Source: an uncultured bacterium
Lineage (GTDB): Bacteria > Armatimonadota > UBA5829
Length of the DNA: 64,000 nucleotides
Assembly: GCA_938074205.1 (NCBI GenBank)
Contig: CALJES010000011.1
Location: 186,001 to 250,000 of the forward strand
Reading direction: 5' to 3'
Both the position numbers and the translations under genes were made by a program. The notes beneath the pieces are model-generated. The model was not told where the DNA came from and did no database searches. It saw only the letters and a list, made by a program, of their open reading frames with translations. This document shows, piece by piece, positions 18,141 through 26,525 of this stretch; the first letter of the stretch is position 1, and every line of letters begins with the position of its first letter.

Positions 18141-20276
18141 ATGCGAAACTGCAAGAAAGCGGGCTTACTTGACAATCAGGCGCGTGTAGTTGCGTTTTTA
18201 CTTCTTGCTGCTAGCTTTCTGACGTTGGCCACGAGAAGTGCGTTCGCTTCCGTCGTCTTCGACAACACCCCGATGGTGGTTCTTCGTATAGACGATGGCA
18301 GAGCGTCCTGGCGCCAGCCCTTCAATGGGCTTGGAGGGTTGAGTGCCCTTGATTATTGCAAGCTAAAGCAAGTCCCCATAACGTGGGCTGTCGTTTCGGA
18401 TTGGGCAAGCAATAAGTATAATTGGAATCCTCCCCCGCTCAGTTGGTCGGAGTTGATAGACTACGTGAACACTGCGGGTGGAGAACTGGCGAGTCATTCG
18501 GTTCGCCACCAACCGGAAAATTCCCAGTCGGACTACATAAGAGAGCTCATAAATAGTAAAGCGGAAATAGAGGCGAAAGCTCCAGGTTTTTTGTGTAAAA
18601 CATTCATTCAACCTGGTGTGTGGACAGGTGAGGCCTACCTTGATTCCTTCCAAAAGTTAGACCTACCTATTGCCGCCGCCATTAAGGCAAACTACTCCCA
18701 GAGTATGGCATATGTCGGTGGTGGTTGGACTATTGGCGGGGTTTACCATCGCTTTGGCTTTAGCTCGAACATTTGTCTCGATCGGGGTAGCTGTCCGACT
18801 CTAGCTGCGATTTTCGCTACGCTGGACGTGGTAGCTGCTACCCCAGGTTGTATCTTTGTGCTTTACGGTCACGGTATACAGGAAGCAGGCGGACAGAACA
18901 GAGGCGACATATGTGCCGACGTTCTGAAGGCCGTTGTGGACTATTTGGTAAACCTGCGTGATCAAGGAAAAGTGCGTCTTGTTTCGCTGAGCGAAGCGTG
19001 TTCGACCTCTGTTGATCCATCGGTGAATCGATTGGCTGATGGCGACTTGGAGGTTGTCAAGCCTGGAGCGCTAAATCCGATGGGACCGGTGACTCTTGTT
19101 GGCAACGCGTATATTGCCGATCACGGCGGGATGGATGATTCTCGGTGTGCCGTATTGCCAGGGGGGCCGCTATCTAAAGTTCACTGGCGTAGCTGGCTTG
19201 CTCCGGGCAGATATAAAATCAGTTGGTGGCAAAAACTGGATTCTGGTTCAACTGCCGCACCGGTATTTGTGGGAATCTCTGCCTATGGCAATGGAAACCC
19301 TGCTACTTGGCCTGTTCGTTACAAAACTGTGAGGAATGTAGAATCGGGAGTTTGGGAGCATAAAGAACTATATGCGCTGCTGCCTGAGAGCACGCCGGAC
19401 ACAGGAATATTTTTCCAACAATCAAATACCAGCTCATCATTCTGCATAGATCGTGTGGCGTTAACCCTAGAGCCTTTAGATTCCAGCCATGCCCCTACAG
19501 AAACGCGGGTCTCGGCTGTGTGTGGTCAGTACGTGGTTTCCTGGAATACACCAGCTAATACCGAAATCACTCGCGTAGTTGTCAGATACGATACTCAGGC
19601 GTGTCCAACAAGCCCCGCTGATGGCGTAGCTTTTGGTGAGGTTGAGGCCATCAGTGGAACCCGTCAGAGTGTAAGTGGAAACGTTGTTATGTCGCCGAGC
19701 GGCTTCGTTTACTTCAGCGTGTTCGCTGTGAAGTCTGACGGGACATACACCGGTCCCGACCTTGCCTTCATCGCATGTGACACGACGCCGCCGAGTCAGC
19801 CGGTAGTCAGTATTGGGTTTACCAACGATGGTCGAATGCGTGCAACTTGGATGGTTTCGGATGCTGAGTCCGGAGTATGCGAGTACTCGTACGGACTAGG
19901 CACGTCGCGGGCATTTCCAAACTTGACCGGCTGGATCAACTCTTCAGAGACAGAAGCTGTTTTTTCTGAGCTCCCTACGGGGACGTTTTACCTGTTTGTA
20001 AAAGCAAGAAATAATGTTGGTCTGTGGTCGGAAGTCTCATCTGTGCAGATCTCAACTGCAGAGGCCGTGTTTTCCACGGCTGACGGTGTGCAGGTGGTAG
20101 TCACCGGCATGGTAACAGCTAGGTTTGCGGACTGCTTCTACATAAGGCTCGAAGGTTGCCCGCGCGGCTTGAAAATAATCGGAAACTCCGCTGCCTACGA
20201 GGAAGGAACAAATGTTACTGTCAGCGGCCTGCTGACAACCATAGATGGAGAACGTGCTGTTATAGTTTCGCCGTAA
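18141..20276 (+). CDS. Secreted polysaccharide deacetylase (NodB-like) with C-terminal sandwich and OB-like domains
   Basis: Exported protein with a signal peptide ending near SAFA-SVV. The NodB/CE4 domain occupies about residues 40-290: the metal-binding Asp pair in RIDDG (D51-D52), the HSVRH motif (H119, H123), a modified third motif (CKTFIQPGVW) and LYGHG near the end. It therefore looks catalytically competent for removing N- or O-acetyl groups. Next is a jelly-roll-like region (HWRSWLAPGRYKISWWQ), then FN3-like repeats (VSAVCGQYVVSWNTPAN; MRATWMVSDAESG) and a final OB-fold-like stretch (VVVTGMVTARF to the end). No clear ribosome-binding site precedes ATG 18141. Located among nucleotide-sugar genes and after a secreted hydrolase-like gene, it probably modifies the polymer after export. 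Confidence 0.82.
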   Translation: MRNCKKAGLLDNQARVVAFLLLAASFLTLATRSAFASVVFDNTPMVVLRIDDGRASWRQPFNGLGGLSALDYCKLKQVPITWAVVSDWASNKYNWNPPPLSWSELIDYVNTAGGELASHSVRHQPENSQSDYIRELINSKAEIEAKAPGFLCKTFIQPGVWTGEAYLDSFQKLDLPIAAAIKANYSQSMAYVGGGWTIGGVYHRFGFSSNICLDRGSCPTLAAIFATLDVVAATPGCIFVLYGHGIQEAGGQNRGDICADVLKAVVDYLVNLRDQGKVRLVSLSEACSTSVDPSVNRLADGDLEVVKPGALNPMGPVTLVGNAYIADHGGMDDSRCAVLPGGPLSKVHWRSWLAPGRYKISWWQKLDSGSTAAPVFVGISAYGNGNPATWPVRYKTVRNVESGVWEHKELYALLPESTPDTGIFFQQSNTSSSFCIDRVALTLEPLDSSHAPTETRVSAVCGQYVVSWNTPANTEITRVVVRYDTQACPTSPADGVAFGEVEAISGTRQSVSGNVVMSPSGFVYFSVFAVKSDGTYTGPDLAFIACDTTPPSQPVVSIGFTNDGRMRATWMVSDAESGVCEYSYGLGTSRAFPNLTGWINSSETEAVFSELPTGTFYLFVKARNNVGLWSEVSSVQISTAEAVFSTADGVQVVVTGMVTARFADCFYIRLEGCPRGLKIIGNSAAYEEGTNVTVSGLLTTIDGERAVIVSP

Positions 20277-20667
20277 GTCTTTCGGAGGCAGACTGCTGTT
20301 CCTCCAGTTGACAGATGGCACAAGCGGTTTTACAAGCGGTTTTCCCACAAAGTTTCTTCTCTTCCTCGGACTTTTCACTACAAGAAACTTGCTCACTCTG
20401 AAATGCAGTATATGCTTTTAGCGGTTCTTTACCGATAAGAATGTGTGAGCGCTGAGTGTAGCTAGTTCGGCTCCGCGTTGACTTTAAACTCGAATGCAGC
20501 TTTCGAACCACTGACTCGCGTTTTTCAGAAGGTTGGCCGCCACATGATATAATCAAGGGCAGTCATTTTGCGAACTGCTGCAGATCCGGTCTTTGCTTGA
20601 CTCGCAATCCGAGCACGCTTTCTTTGATCAAAATGGGATTGGTGCGTTCTAGGGAGGCTTGAGAAAA
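20277..20667 (+). other. Non-coding gap with tandem 12-mer and weak promoter elements
   Basis: A 391-bp stretch with no supported gene. It holds a perfect tandem repeat of ACAAGCGGTTTT at 20320-20343. TTGACA at 20308-20313 is followed 17 bp later by TACAAG (20331-20336), a possible promoter whose -10 lies in that repeat. A perfect TATAAT at 20548-20553 lacks a good -35. A minus-strand open frame of 98 codons here is rich in Ser/Glu/Lys/Cys, has no recognisable domain or ribosome-binding site, and was not accepted. The AGGGAGG at 20651-20657 belongs to the next gene. Confidence 0.5.
20320..20343. repeat. Tandem 12-mer ACAAGCGGTTTT x2
   Basis: Two perfect adjacent copies in the gap between the deacetylase and dehydrogenase genes. 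No third copy was noticed in the gap. Confidence 0.85.
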
Positions 20668-22002
20668 GTGAAAAGTCCTACTAGTAGCTCACAAACCAGA
20701 TCGTGGGAAAATACGCTAGAGAGAATCAAAACCGGGACGGCTAGAGTTGCTGTGATCGGTTTGGGATACGTGGGATTACCATTGGCAACGGCATTCGCGC
20801 GCAAGGGATTTCACGTGATCGGGTTCGATGTTGACAGCGAAAAAGTGTCTGCCCTTACAGATGGCAGGTCGTACGTTCTAGACGTACCATCGGACACTGT
20901 TGCAGAAGTTGTCGGTTCCGGTGCTTTCGAGCCTACAAGTGATGCACAAGCGCTCCGCGGAGCAGACGCAATTGTTATATGTGTGCCAACGCCATTCACT
21001 GTCGATAGAGCTCCGGACCTCAGCTACATCGAGTCGGCAGCAAAAACCATAGCATCCGTTCTCGAACCGCCTTGTCTGATCGTCTTGGAGAGTACCAGCT
21101 ATCCCGGAACTACTGAGGAGCTGCTTGTTCCCATTCTCGAATCGTCGGGAAGAAAGCTGCACGAAGATTTTGAGGTGGCTTTTTCACCGGAACGCGTGGA
21201 CCCCGGCAACAAACGTTACCATATCGAGAATACGCCGAAAGTTGTCGGGGGGTTGGGTAACAGGGCTGGCGATCTTGCTTGCGCGTTGTACGGGTCTGTT
21301 GTGGACAAGGTCGTGCGCGTGGACTCACCGCGAGACGCCGAGATGGCAAAGCTAATAGAGAATACTTTCCGTCAGGTAAACATTGCCTTAGTTAACGAGC
21401 TTGCTTTAATTGCCAAACGTTTGGGCGTTAACATATGGAAGGCTATTGAAGCTGCGGCATCCAAACCGTTTGGCTATATGCCTTTCTATCCAGGTCCAGG
21501 GGTCGGCGGTCATTGCATTCCAATAGATCCGCACTATCTTGCCTGGAAAGCCCGCGAGCTGGGCTGCGAGATCAGTTTCATCGAGCTTGCCGAGCGTATT
21601 AATCAGAGCATGCCGATACACGTTGTGCGGCTAACAGAAGAAGCTGTGGCAATGTCGGGCAAGAAGCTGGCCGAAGCGAAAGTGCTGATTCTCGGGGTCT
21701 CATATAAACGCGATATTGATGACCTTCGAGAGTCGCCAGCTTTGGCGATAATAGAGCAATTGCAGAAAGAAGGCGCCGAGATTTCCTACCACGACCCTTA
21801 TGTTCCGGTGTATCGGCGGGGGAATATCGAACTGAAATCTGTAGACCTGACGCCGGATACTATCGAGTCAGCTGACTGCGTACTACTAGTCACCGATCAT
21901 TCAATAATCGACAAAGATCTTGTAGCGCGACATGCGAAAGCCATTGTTGATACCAGAAACGCATTTGCCAACTACCAACAGGACAACATAATCCGGTTGT
22001 AG
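20668..22002 (+). CDS. UDP-N-acetylglucosamine 6-dehydrogenase (WbpA/TviB-like)
   Basis: Predicted to oxidise UDP-GlcNAc at C6 to UDP-GlcNAcA, the entry step to amino-uronic acids. The Rossmann motif is VIGLGYVGLPLATAFARKGF. The catalytic Cys is in GPGVGGHCIPIDPHYLAWKA, a segment typical of the WbpA/TviB branch, and the C-terminal domain begins LGVSYKRDIDDLRESPAL. I prefer GTG 20668 over TTG 20659: AGGGAGG at 20651-20657 is 1 base from the TTG and 10 from the GTG. The next gene is a TviC/WbpP-like epimerase, as in Vi-antigen type clusters, and WlbA/B/C-like genes lie 8-12 kb downstream. Together these could lead to UDP-GalNAcA or UDP-2,3-diacetamido-glucuronate. The branch assignment is by motif recognition only. 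Confidence 0.88.
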   Translation: MKSPTSSSQTRSWENTLERIKTGTARVAVIGLGYVGLPLATAFARKGFHVIGFDVDSEKVSALTDGRSYVLDVPSDTVAEVVGSGAFEPTSDAQALRGADAIVICVPTPFTVDRAPDLSYIESAAKTIASVLEPPCLIVLESTSYPGTTEELLVPILESSGRKLHEDFEVAFSPERVDPGNKRYHIENTPKVVGGLGNRAGDLACALYGSVVDKVVRVDSPRDAEMAKLIENTFRQVNIALVNELALIAKRLGVNIWKAIEAAASKPFGYMPFYPGPGVGGHCIPIDPHYLAWKARELGCEISFIELAERINQSMPIHVVRLTEEAVAMSGKKLAEAKVLILGVSYKRDIDDLRESPALAIIEQLQKEGAEISYHDPYVPVYRRGNIELKSVDLTPDTIESADCVLLVTDHSIIDKDLVARHAKAIVDTRNAFANYQQDNIIRL

Positions 22003-22032
22003 CCGTTCTTTGATCTAGCAGGAGTTTCTTCG

Positions 22033-22980
22033 ATGAAAGTTCTCGTCACTGGTGGTGCAGGGTTCATCGGATCGCATCTGGTCGAATCTCTTCTCAGATT
22101 GGGATATGAGGTTCGTGTTATGGACAATTTATCCACAGGCCGCCTAGAAAACCTAAAAGCAGTGCGCGACGAGGTTGAGTTTCTAGAATCAGACGTGAGG
22201 GACTTCGCGCAGTGCAAGTTGGCGTGTAAGGGGATAGAGAAGGTTTGGCACTTGGGTGCTTTGGGTTCCGTTCCGCGGTCAGTGGCAGACCCGCTTACAA
22301 CCCACGAAGTGAATCTTACTGGCACGCTCAACATGCTTTTGGCAGCTCGAGATGCCGGTGTGGAACGTTTCGTGTTCGCATCGTCCAGTTCGGTTTACGG
22401 TGCGAATCCTGAACTGCCGAGGGAGGAAAACCAGCACCCGATGCCAATGTCTCCGTACGCAAATACCAAACTTGCGGCTGAAACCTATGTAAGGCAGTTT
22501 GCGCATCTCTACGGATTGCAAACTGTGTCTCTTCGTTACTTCAACGTCTACGGACCCAGGCAGGACCCAACCAGCCAGTACGCAGCCGTAGTTCCTCGTT
22601 TCTTTTCGGCGCTGTTATCTGGCAAGCGTCCGGTGATCTATGGTGACGGGGAACAAACACGTGAGTTCACTTTTGTAGACGACTGCGTTGAGGCGACCAT
22701 CGCAGCCGGCTTGGTTGAGCCGACTCGGATAGTTGGCGAGAATTTCAATATTGCGGCAGGCAATCCTCATTCCGTAAATGAGCTGTTGAGCATCGTACAG
22801 AGAGTTTTGGGGACGGAGATCGAACCGGAGTACGCACCTCCCAGACCAGGCGACGTTAAGTGCTCAGACGCTTGTGTCGAAAAGGCAGCCGAAAAACTGG
22901 GATTCCGAGCAAAATGGTCTTTAGAAGACGGCATTGCCAAGACGGCAGAATGGTATTTGTCCAAGGAGGCTCGAGTTTAG
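22033..22980 (+). CDS. UDP-sugar 4-epimerase, extended SDR (WbpP/TviC-like)
   Basis: NAD-dependent extended short-chain dehydrogenase that inverts C4 of a UDP-sugar. It has the nucleotide motif TGGAGFIGSHL (residues 6-16), the Ser of ASSSSVYG, the catalytic YANTK (in MSPYANTKLAAE) and the substrate-binding stretches RYFNVYGPRQDP and YGDGEQTREFTFVDDC. The last of these is a signature of the WbpP/TviC group acting on UDP-GlcNAc or UDP-GlcNAcA. An AGGAG site precedes the ATG. It lies 30 bp after the WbpA/TviB-like dehydrogenase, the same pair order as in Vi antigen synthesis. UDP-glucose 4-epimerase activity cannot be excluded. Confidence 0.88.
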   Translation: MKVLVTGGAGFIGSHLVESLLRLGYEVRVMDNLSTGRLENLKAVRDEVEFLESDVRDFAQCKLACKGIEKVWHLGALGSVPRSVADPLTTHEVNLTGTLNMLLAARDAGVERFVFASSSSVYGANPELPREENQHPMPMSPYANTKLAAETYVRQFAHLYGLQTVSLRYFNVYGPRQDPTSQYAAVVPRFFSALLSGKRPVIYGDGEQTREFTFVDDCVEATIAAGLVEPTRIVGENFNIAAGNPHSVNELLSIVQRVLGTEIEPEYAPPRPGDVKCSDACVEKAAEKLGFRAKWSLEDGIAKTAEWYLSKEARV

Positions 22981-23832
22981 TTGAGTAGGTCAATGGTATC
23001 TGAGGTTGTATACGAGCCCGATAACTGTCTCAGACAGGGTTATAAGGGATTGCTCAGGGATGTCTTTAGAGACGTATGGGACAACCGCTGGCTGACGATG
23101 CAAATCCTGCGTCGGGACATTTTTGCGGTTTACAGGCAGTCAGCAGCTGGACTGCTTTGGCTCTTCATTAACCCGCTTTTGATGATAGGAACTTTCGTGA
23201 TCCTGGGGAGGTCCCAGGTGTTTAACTTGGGTGATGTTCGTGCTCCGTACCCGATATATGCCGTACTAGGTATGTCTCTGTGGCAGTTGTTCTCAGTAGG
23301 ACTGACCTCAAGCGCGAACTCGCTGGTCGCGGCAGGCGCGATGATTGCTAAGATCAACTTTTCCAAAAAGTCTCTCGTGATTGCATCCCTAGGCAGTTCG
23401 GCGTTGGCGTTTCTTATCCAATTTGCAATAGTCGTGTTTCTGTTTATCGGATATCGCGTCACTCCCACCTTCTTCATCGTGTTGGTGCCGTTACTGGCGA
23501 TACCGATGGCAGTATTAACTTTGGGAGTAGGCTTCATAGTTTCTCTTTTTAACGCGGTCTTGCGGGACGTGGGTGTGGCAATACCGGTGCTCATACAATT
23601 TCTGTTGCTCTTGACACCTGTCCTATACGCGCCAAGGGCTGGAATCATAGGAAAGTTGACCCATTACAATCCGCTTTACTATTTGGTTTCAGTGCCGCGA
23701 GATCTGGTATTGCGAGGGCACTCCGACAACCTGGTAGGCTATCTTGCGGCTTCGGCTCTGGCGTTTATCGTTTTTCTGTTCTGTCTAACGACGTTTCATC
23801 TTACTGAAACACGTATAGCTGAGAGGGTGTAG
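22981..23832 (+). CDS. wzm: ABC-2 type polysaccharide/polyol transporter permease (Wzm-like)
   Basis: Membrane half of an ABC exporter that moves lipid-linked polysaccharide across the inner membrane. It has an amphipathic N-terminus (LRDVFRDVWDNRWLTMQILRRDIFAVYRQS) and six hydrophobic segments, with the family stretch PVLYAPRAGIIGKLTHYNPL between segments 4 and 5. Start: TTG 22981 sits directly after the stop of the epimerase and 11 bases behind AAGGAGG; ATG 22993 is the alternative. The ATP-binding partner follows after 66 bp. Wzm/Wzt exporters normally serve Wzy-independent pathways, so their presence with Wza, Wzc and a Wzy-like protein is unusual. Confidence 0.92.
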   Translation: MSRSMVSEVVYEPDNCLRQGYKGLLRDVFRDVWDNRWLTMQILRRDIFAVYRQSAAGLLWLFINPLLMIGTFVILGRSQVFNLGDVRAPYPIYAVLGMSLWQLFSVGLTSSANSLVAAGAMIAKINFSKKSLVIASLGSSALAFLIQFAIVVFLFIGYRVTPTFFIVLVPLLAIPMAVLTLGVGFIVSLFNAVLRDVGVAIPVLIQFLLLLTPVLYAPRAGIIGKLTHYNPLYYLVSVPRDLVLRGHSDNLVGYLAASALAFIVFLFCLTTFHLTETRIAERV

Positions 23833-23898
23833 GTTTAGACTTCCCTTTCAATTTCATCGTTTCTAGTCTGCTAGGAAGTCGAATTCGGGTGTTGGTTT

Positions 23899-25194
23899 AT
23901 GCAGAGTGATGTGCTTGTTTCAGTTGAGCACGTTTCGAAGAAATACTGCAAATCTATCAAGCGAAGCATGGCTTATGCAGTTACGGATATCACGAGAAAT
24001 CTGCTGCGGATGAGTTCGAAGCCAGACCGCTTGCGACCCGCTGAGTTTTGGGCGGTGGACGACGTGTCGTTTGAGATGCGTCGAGGCGAGAGCGTGGGGC
24101 TTGTTGGACCGAACGGTTCAGGCAAGACTACACTCCTGCAGCTGATAAACGGTATATTCTGGCCCGACAAAGGGAGAGTAACCGTAAGGGGCAGAGTCGG
24201 AGCTCTAATTGCTGTGGGCGCCGGGTTTCATCCTATGCTCACCGGCAGGGAGAACATATACGTCAACGCCGCGATATTGGGCATGACCAAGGAGGAGGTC
24301 CAAAAGAAGTTTGATGCCATCGTAGAGTTTGCGGACATAGGCGATTTTCTTGATACGCCTGTAAAGTACTACTCGAGCGGCATGTTCGTAAGGCTCGGAT
24401 TTGCAGTCGCAGCCCACTGCGAACCAGATATTTTGCTTGTCGACGAAGTCTTAGCTGTCGGGGATGCGAGATTCCAGAGGAAATGCTTGAACCGTCTGAC
24501 GGAACTGCGCAAACAAGGTGTCAGCTTCATTCTGGTAAGCCACAACATGCAGTCGGTCGAAGGAGTTGCAACCAGAGGCATTGCTCTCAGACAAGGTAAA
24601 GTCGTATACGAGGGAGATGTCAGAGAGGCAATTGCAAAGTATGAGTTGATGATGCTGAGGGAGGGAACCGTAACCGAAGATTCCTCGGAGCAGGTTTGGG
24701 ACGATCCCAATGCTCTAGCGTTGGTGAAGAGATATCCAGGCTACGGAACCGACGAAATACGTGTAGAGAAGATGCATGTTTTGAATTCTGACGGAATCCC
24801 CAAGAAGCTGTTCTATTCTGAAGATTCACTGACGGTAGCTGCTACTGTTACGAGCGATGTTAGCGATAAGGTTCGCTTGCTCGTAAATTTCATTAACGAG
24901 CGTGGCGTCATATGTTTAGGGACAACTCAAGTAGTCGACGTAGAACCAGGGCGCTGGCGCATTCTTCTCAGGTTTGAGCCAATACAGCTGTCCACGGGTC
25001 GATACAAGCTTACATTTCACGTGTTTGATTCCTCGTTTACAAACCCATACAGCAATGGCCACTATGGTTGGTTCGAGGTCGAGAAAAGACATGCAGTGAA
25101 CGTGCCAGGCGTGAACTCGCCACTATGTTGGACAGAGCCGGAAGTTGCCGTGGTTAGTGCTGAAGAGGAGATTCGCGGTGGCGAAAATAGATAG
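23899..25194 (+). CDS. wzt: ABC exporter ATP-binding protein with C-terminal carbohydrate-binding domain (Wzt-like)
   Basis: ATPase subunit partnering the Wzm-like permease. The Walker A is GPNGSGKT (residues 70-77), the signature YSSGMFVRLGFAVA and the Walker B ILLVDEVLAVGD. There is an extra segment before Walker A (residues 20-50), as is normal for Wzt/TagH. About 170 residues follow the ATPase domain (from YPGYGTDEIRVEKM). They match the Wzt C-terminal beta-sandwich that recognises the non-reducing end of the finished glycan, so export is probably coupled to a specific chain terminus. The 3' end overlaps the next gene by 17 bp. The ribosome-binding site is weak. Confidence 0.93.
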   Translation: MQSDVLVSVEHVSKKYCKSIKRSMAYAVTDITRNLLRMSSKPDRLRPAEFWAVDDVSFEMRRGESVGLVGPNGSGKTTLLQLINGIFWPDKGRVTVRGRVGALIAVGAGFHPMLTGRENIYVNAAILGMTKEEVQKKFDAIVEFADIGDFLDTPVKYYSSGMFVRLGFAVAAHCEPDILLVDEVLAVGDARFQRKCLNRLTELRKQGVSFILVSHNMQSVEGVATRGIALRQGKVVYEGDVREAIAKYELMMLREGTVTEDSSEQVWDDPNALALVKRYPGYGTDEIRVEKMHVLNSDGIPKKLFYSEDSLTVAATVTSDVSDKVRLLVNFINERGVICLGTTQVVDVEPGRWRILLRFEPIQLSTGRYKLTFHVFDSSFTNPYSNGHYGWFEVEKRHAVNVPGVNSPLCWTEPEVAVVSAEEEIRGGENR

Positions 25195-26443
25195 TACCCA
25201 ACCAGGGTTAAGAGTTCTCATCTTGTCCCCCAACCTAAAGGATTGGGCGTGTCCTGCGCTTTACTATGAGCAGCAAGCCATCCTCAATGCGTTGCCCGGT
25301 AGCGTTATCTATGGCCCCGGATTTCAGTACAACACTAACTTTGTCCCTGACATAATCAAAGAAACTTTTGGGGGCGACAGCCCGGATTTTATTATGTGCT
25401 ATGTCAATGAGAGGCGACTGCTAGGTGAGCCCATGGATGACGCCATCATTCAGCAATACAAGCTCACCGGCGACATGTGCATTTTCCCGAGAGGGCTTGA
25501 AAAAACCGATGTTCCTAAGATTGCGTGGATCAACGACTTTTGGGGCTGCACTCAGCAGGAGTGGGACCAGATACTTTTAGGCAACAGGTTTGATTTTGCG
25601 TTTGCCACGTACTGTCCACCGTTTTCGCGAAATGAGGTTTTCTTGCGCTTCTTCAGCCGGCAGGTGAGGGCAGCCGTAAGGTTCATTCCATGGCCTCGAG
25701 CAATGTCCCCCATTATTTACCGCGATTATGGCTTGGATAAGACCTACGACGTAACGCTCTTGGGCGCGTTGCAACCAGAAAGAATCTATCCGTTACGTAA
25801 CATTATGCATCGCACCTTTGCTGCACGACCAGATATAAACTATTTTCACCAGAATCATCCAGGGTATCGGTATGTCGCTTCCGAAAATGCGTTGGTCGGC
25901 GAACAGTATGCCAAAGCTATCAACCGGTCGAAAATATTTGCGACGTGCACCAGTGTGTACCGGATTCCTATTATGAAGCTTTATGAGGTAATAGCCTGCC
26001 GGACCTTACTGATGGCCGATCCACCTTGTGGAGCGGAGCTTCTAGGGCTCGTTGACGGTGAAACTTTTGTTGCCGTGGACAAACGCAATTTCCTTGATAA
26101 GACGATCTGGTACCTGAGTAACCCCGATGAGATCGAGAGAGTGTCAAGCGCGGGAATGAGATTGTTCCAAGCACGGCACACTGTGGATATACGAGCTGAG
26201 GAGTTTCGAGAGATCACAACAGCGCTGTTGCATGGACGAGATCCAGGTTCATACGCAGCACTTTTCTCACCGGAGCAGGCAGTCGCTTTGGACAGGTTTG
26301 TTTCTTACTGGGATCTGAGGAGGGTTCCTATACCCTCTAAGCTGGCCAACAAGTGGACACCCACGAGGTTGGCGCGCAGAGTCCTCTCTGGGCTGAAAAA
26401 GAGACTGGTAACACCATACCGGCGATTCGTAGGACAAAAGTGA
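25178..26443 (+). CDS. CgeB-like glycosyltransferase (GT1/GT4-like)
   Basis: Probable cytoplasmic glycosyltransferase with a diverged GT-B fold. The N-terminal half (VLILSPNLKDWACPALYYEQ; DFIMCYVNERRL) is not close to the other glycosyltransferases here. The C-terminal part has YDVTLLGALQPERIYPLRN, then TSVYRIPIMKLYEVIACRTL and DETFVAVDKRNFLDK-like spacing, typical of the CgeB/DUF3880 group (LGNGETFVAVD replaced by LVDGETFVAVD). The frame is open from TTG 25145, but GTG 25178 lies 8 bases after GAAGAGGAG and is the better start. It overlaps wzt by 17 bp, so it is translationally linked to the exporter. Confidence 0.75.
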   Translation: MAKIDSTQPGLRVLILSPNLKDWACPALYYEQQAILNALPGSVIYGPGFQYNTNFVPDIIKETFGGDSPDFIMCYVNERRLLGEPMDDAIIQQYKLTGDMCIFPRGLEKTDVPKIAWINDFWGCTQQEWDQILLGNRFDFAFATYCPPFSRNEVFLRFFSRQVRAAVRFIPWPRAMSPIIYRDYGLDKTYDVTLLGALQPERIYPLRNIMHRTFAARPDINYFHQNHPGYRYVASENALVGEQYAKAINRSKIFATCTSVYRIPIMKLYEVIACRTLLMADPPCGAELLGLVDGETFVAVDKRNFLDKTIWYLSNPDEIERVSSAGMRLFQARHTVDIRAEEFREITTALLHGRDPGSYAALFSPEQAVALDRFVSYWDLRRVPIPSKLANKWTPTRLARRVLSGLKKRLVTPYRRFVGQK

Positions 26444-26525
26444 GTTTGTGTGCTCGGAGAAGCCGCTTTCGCTGTTGATTTGCGGTTTTAGCTGAGCCAT
26501 TTCGTGTATTAGACGGTGGTAAATA

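Noticed and set aside
20260-20556. 98-codon minus-strand frame in the gap before the WbpA/TviB-like gene
   Set aside because: No domain, no ribosome-binding site, and its body runs over the tandem 12-mer and into the end of the deacetylase gene; treated as non-coding.
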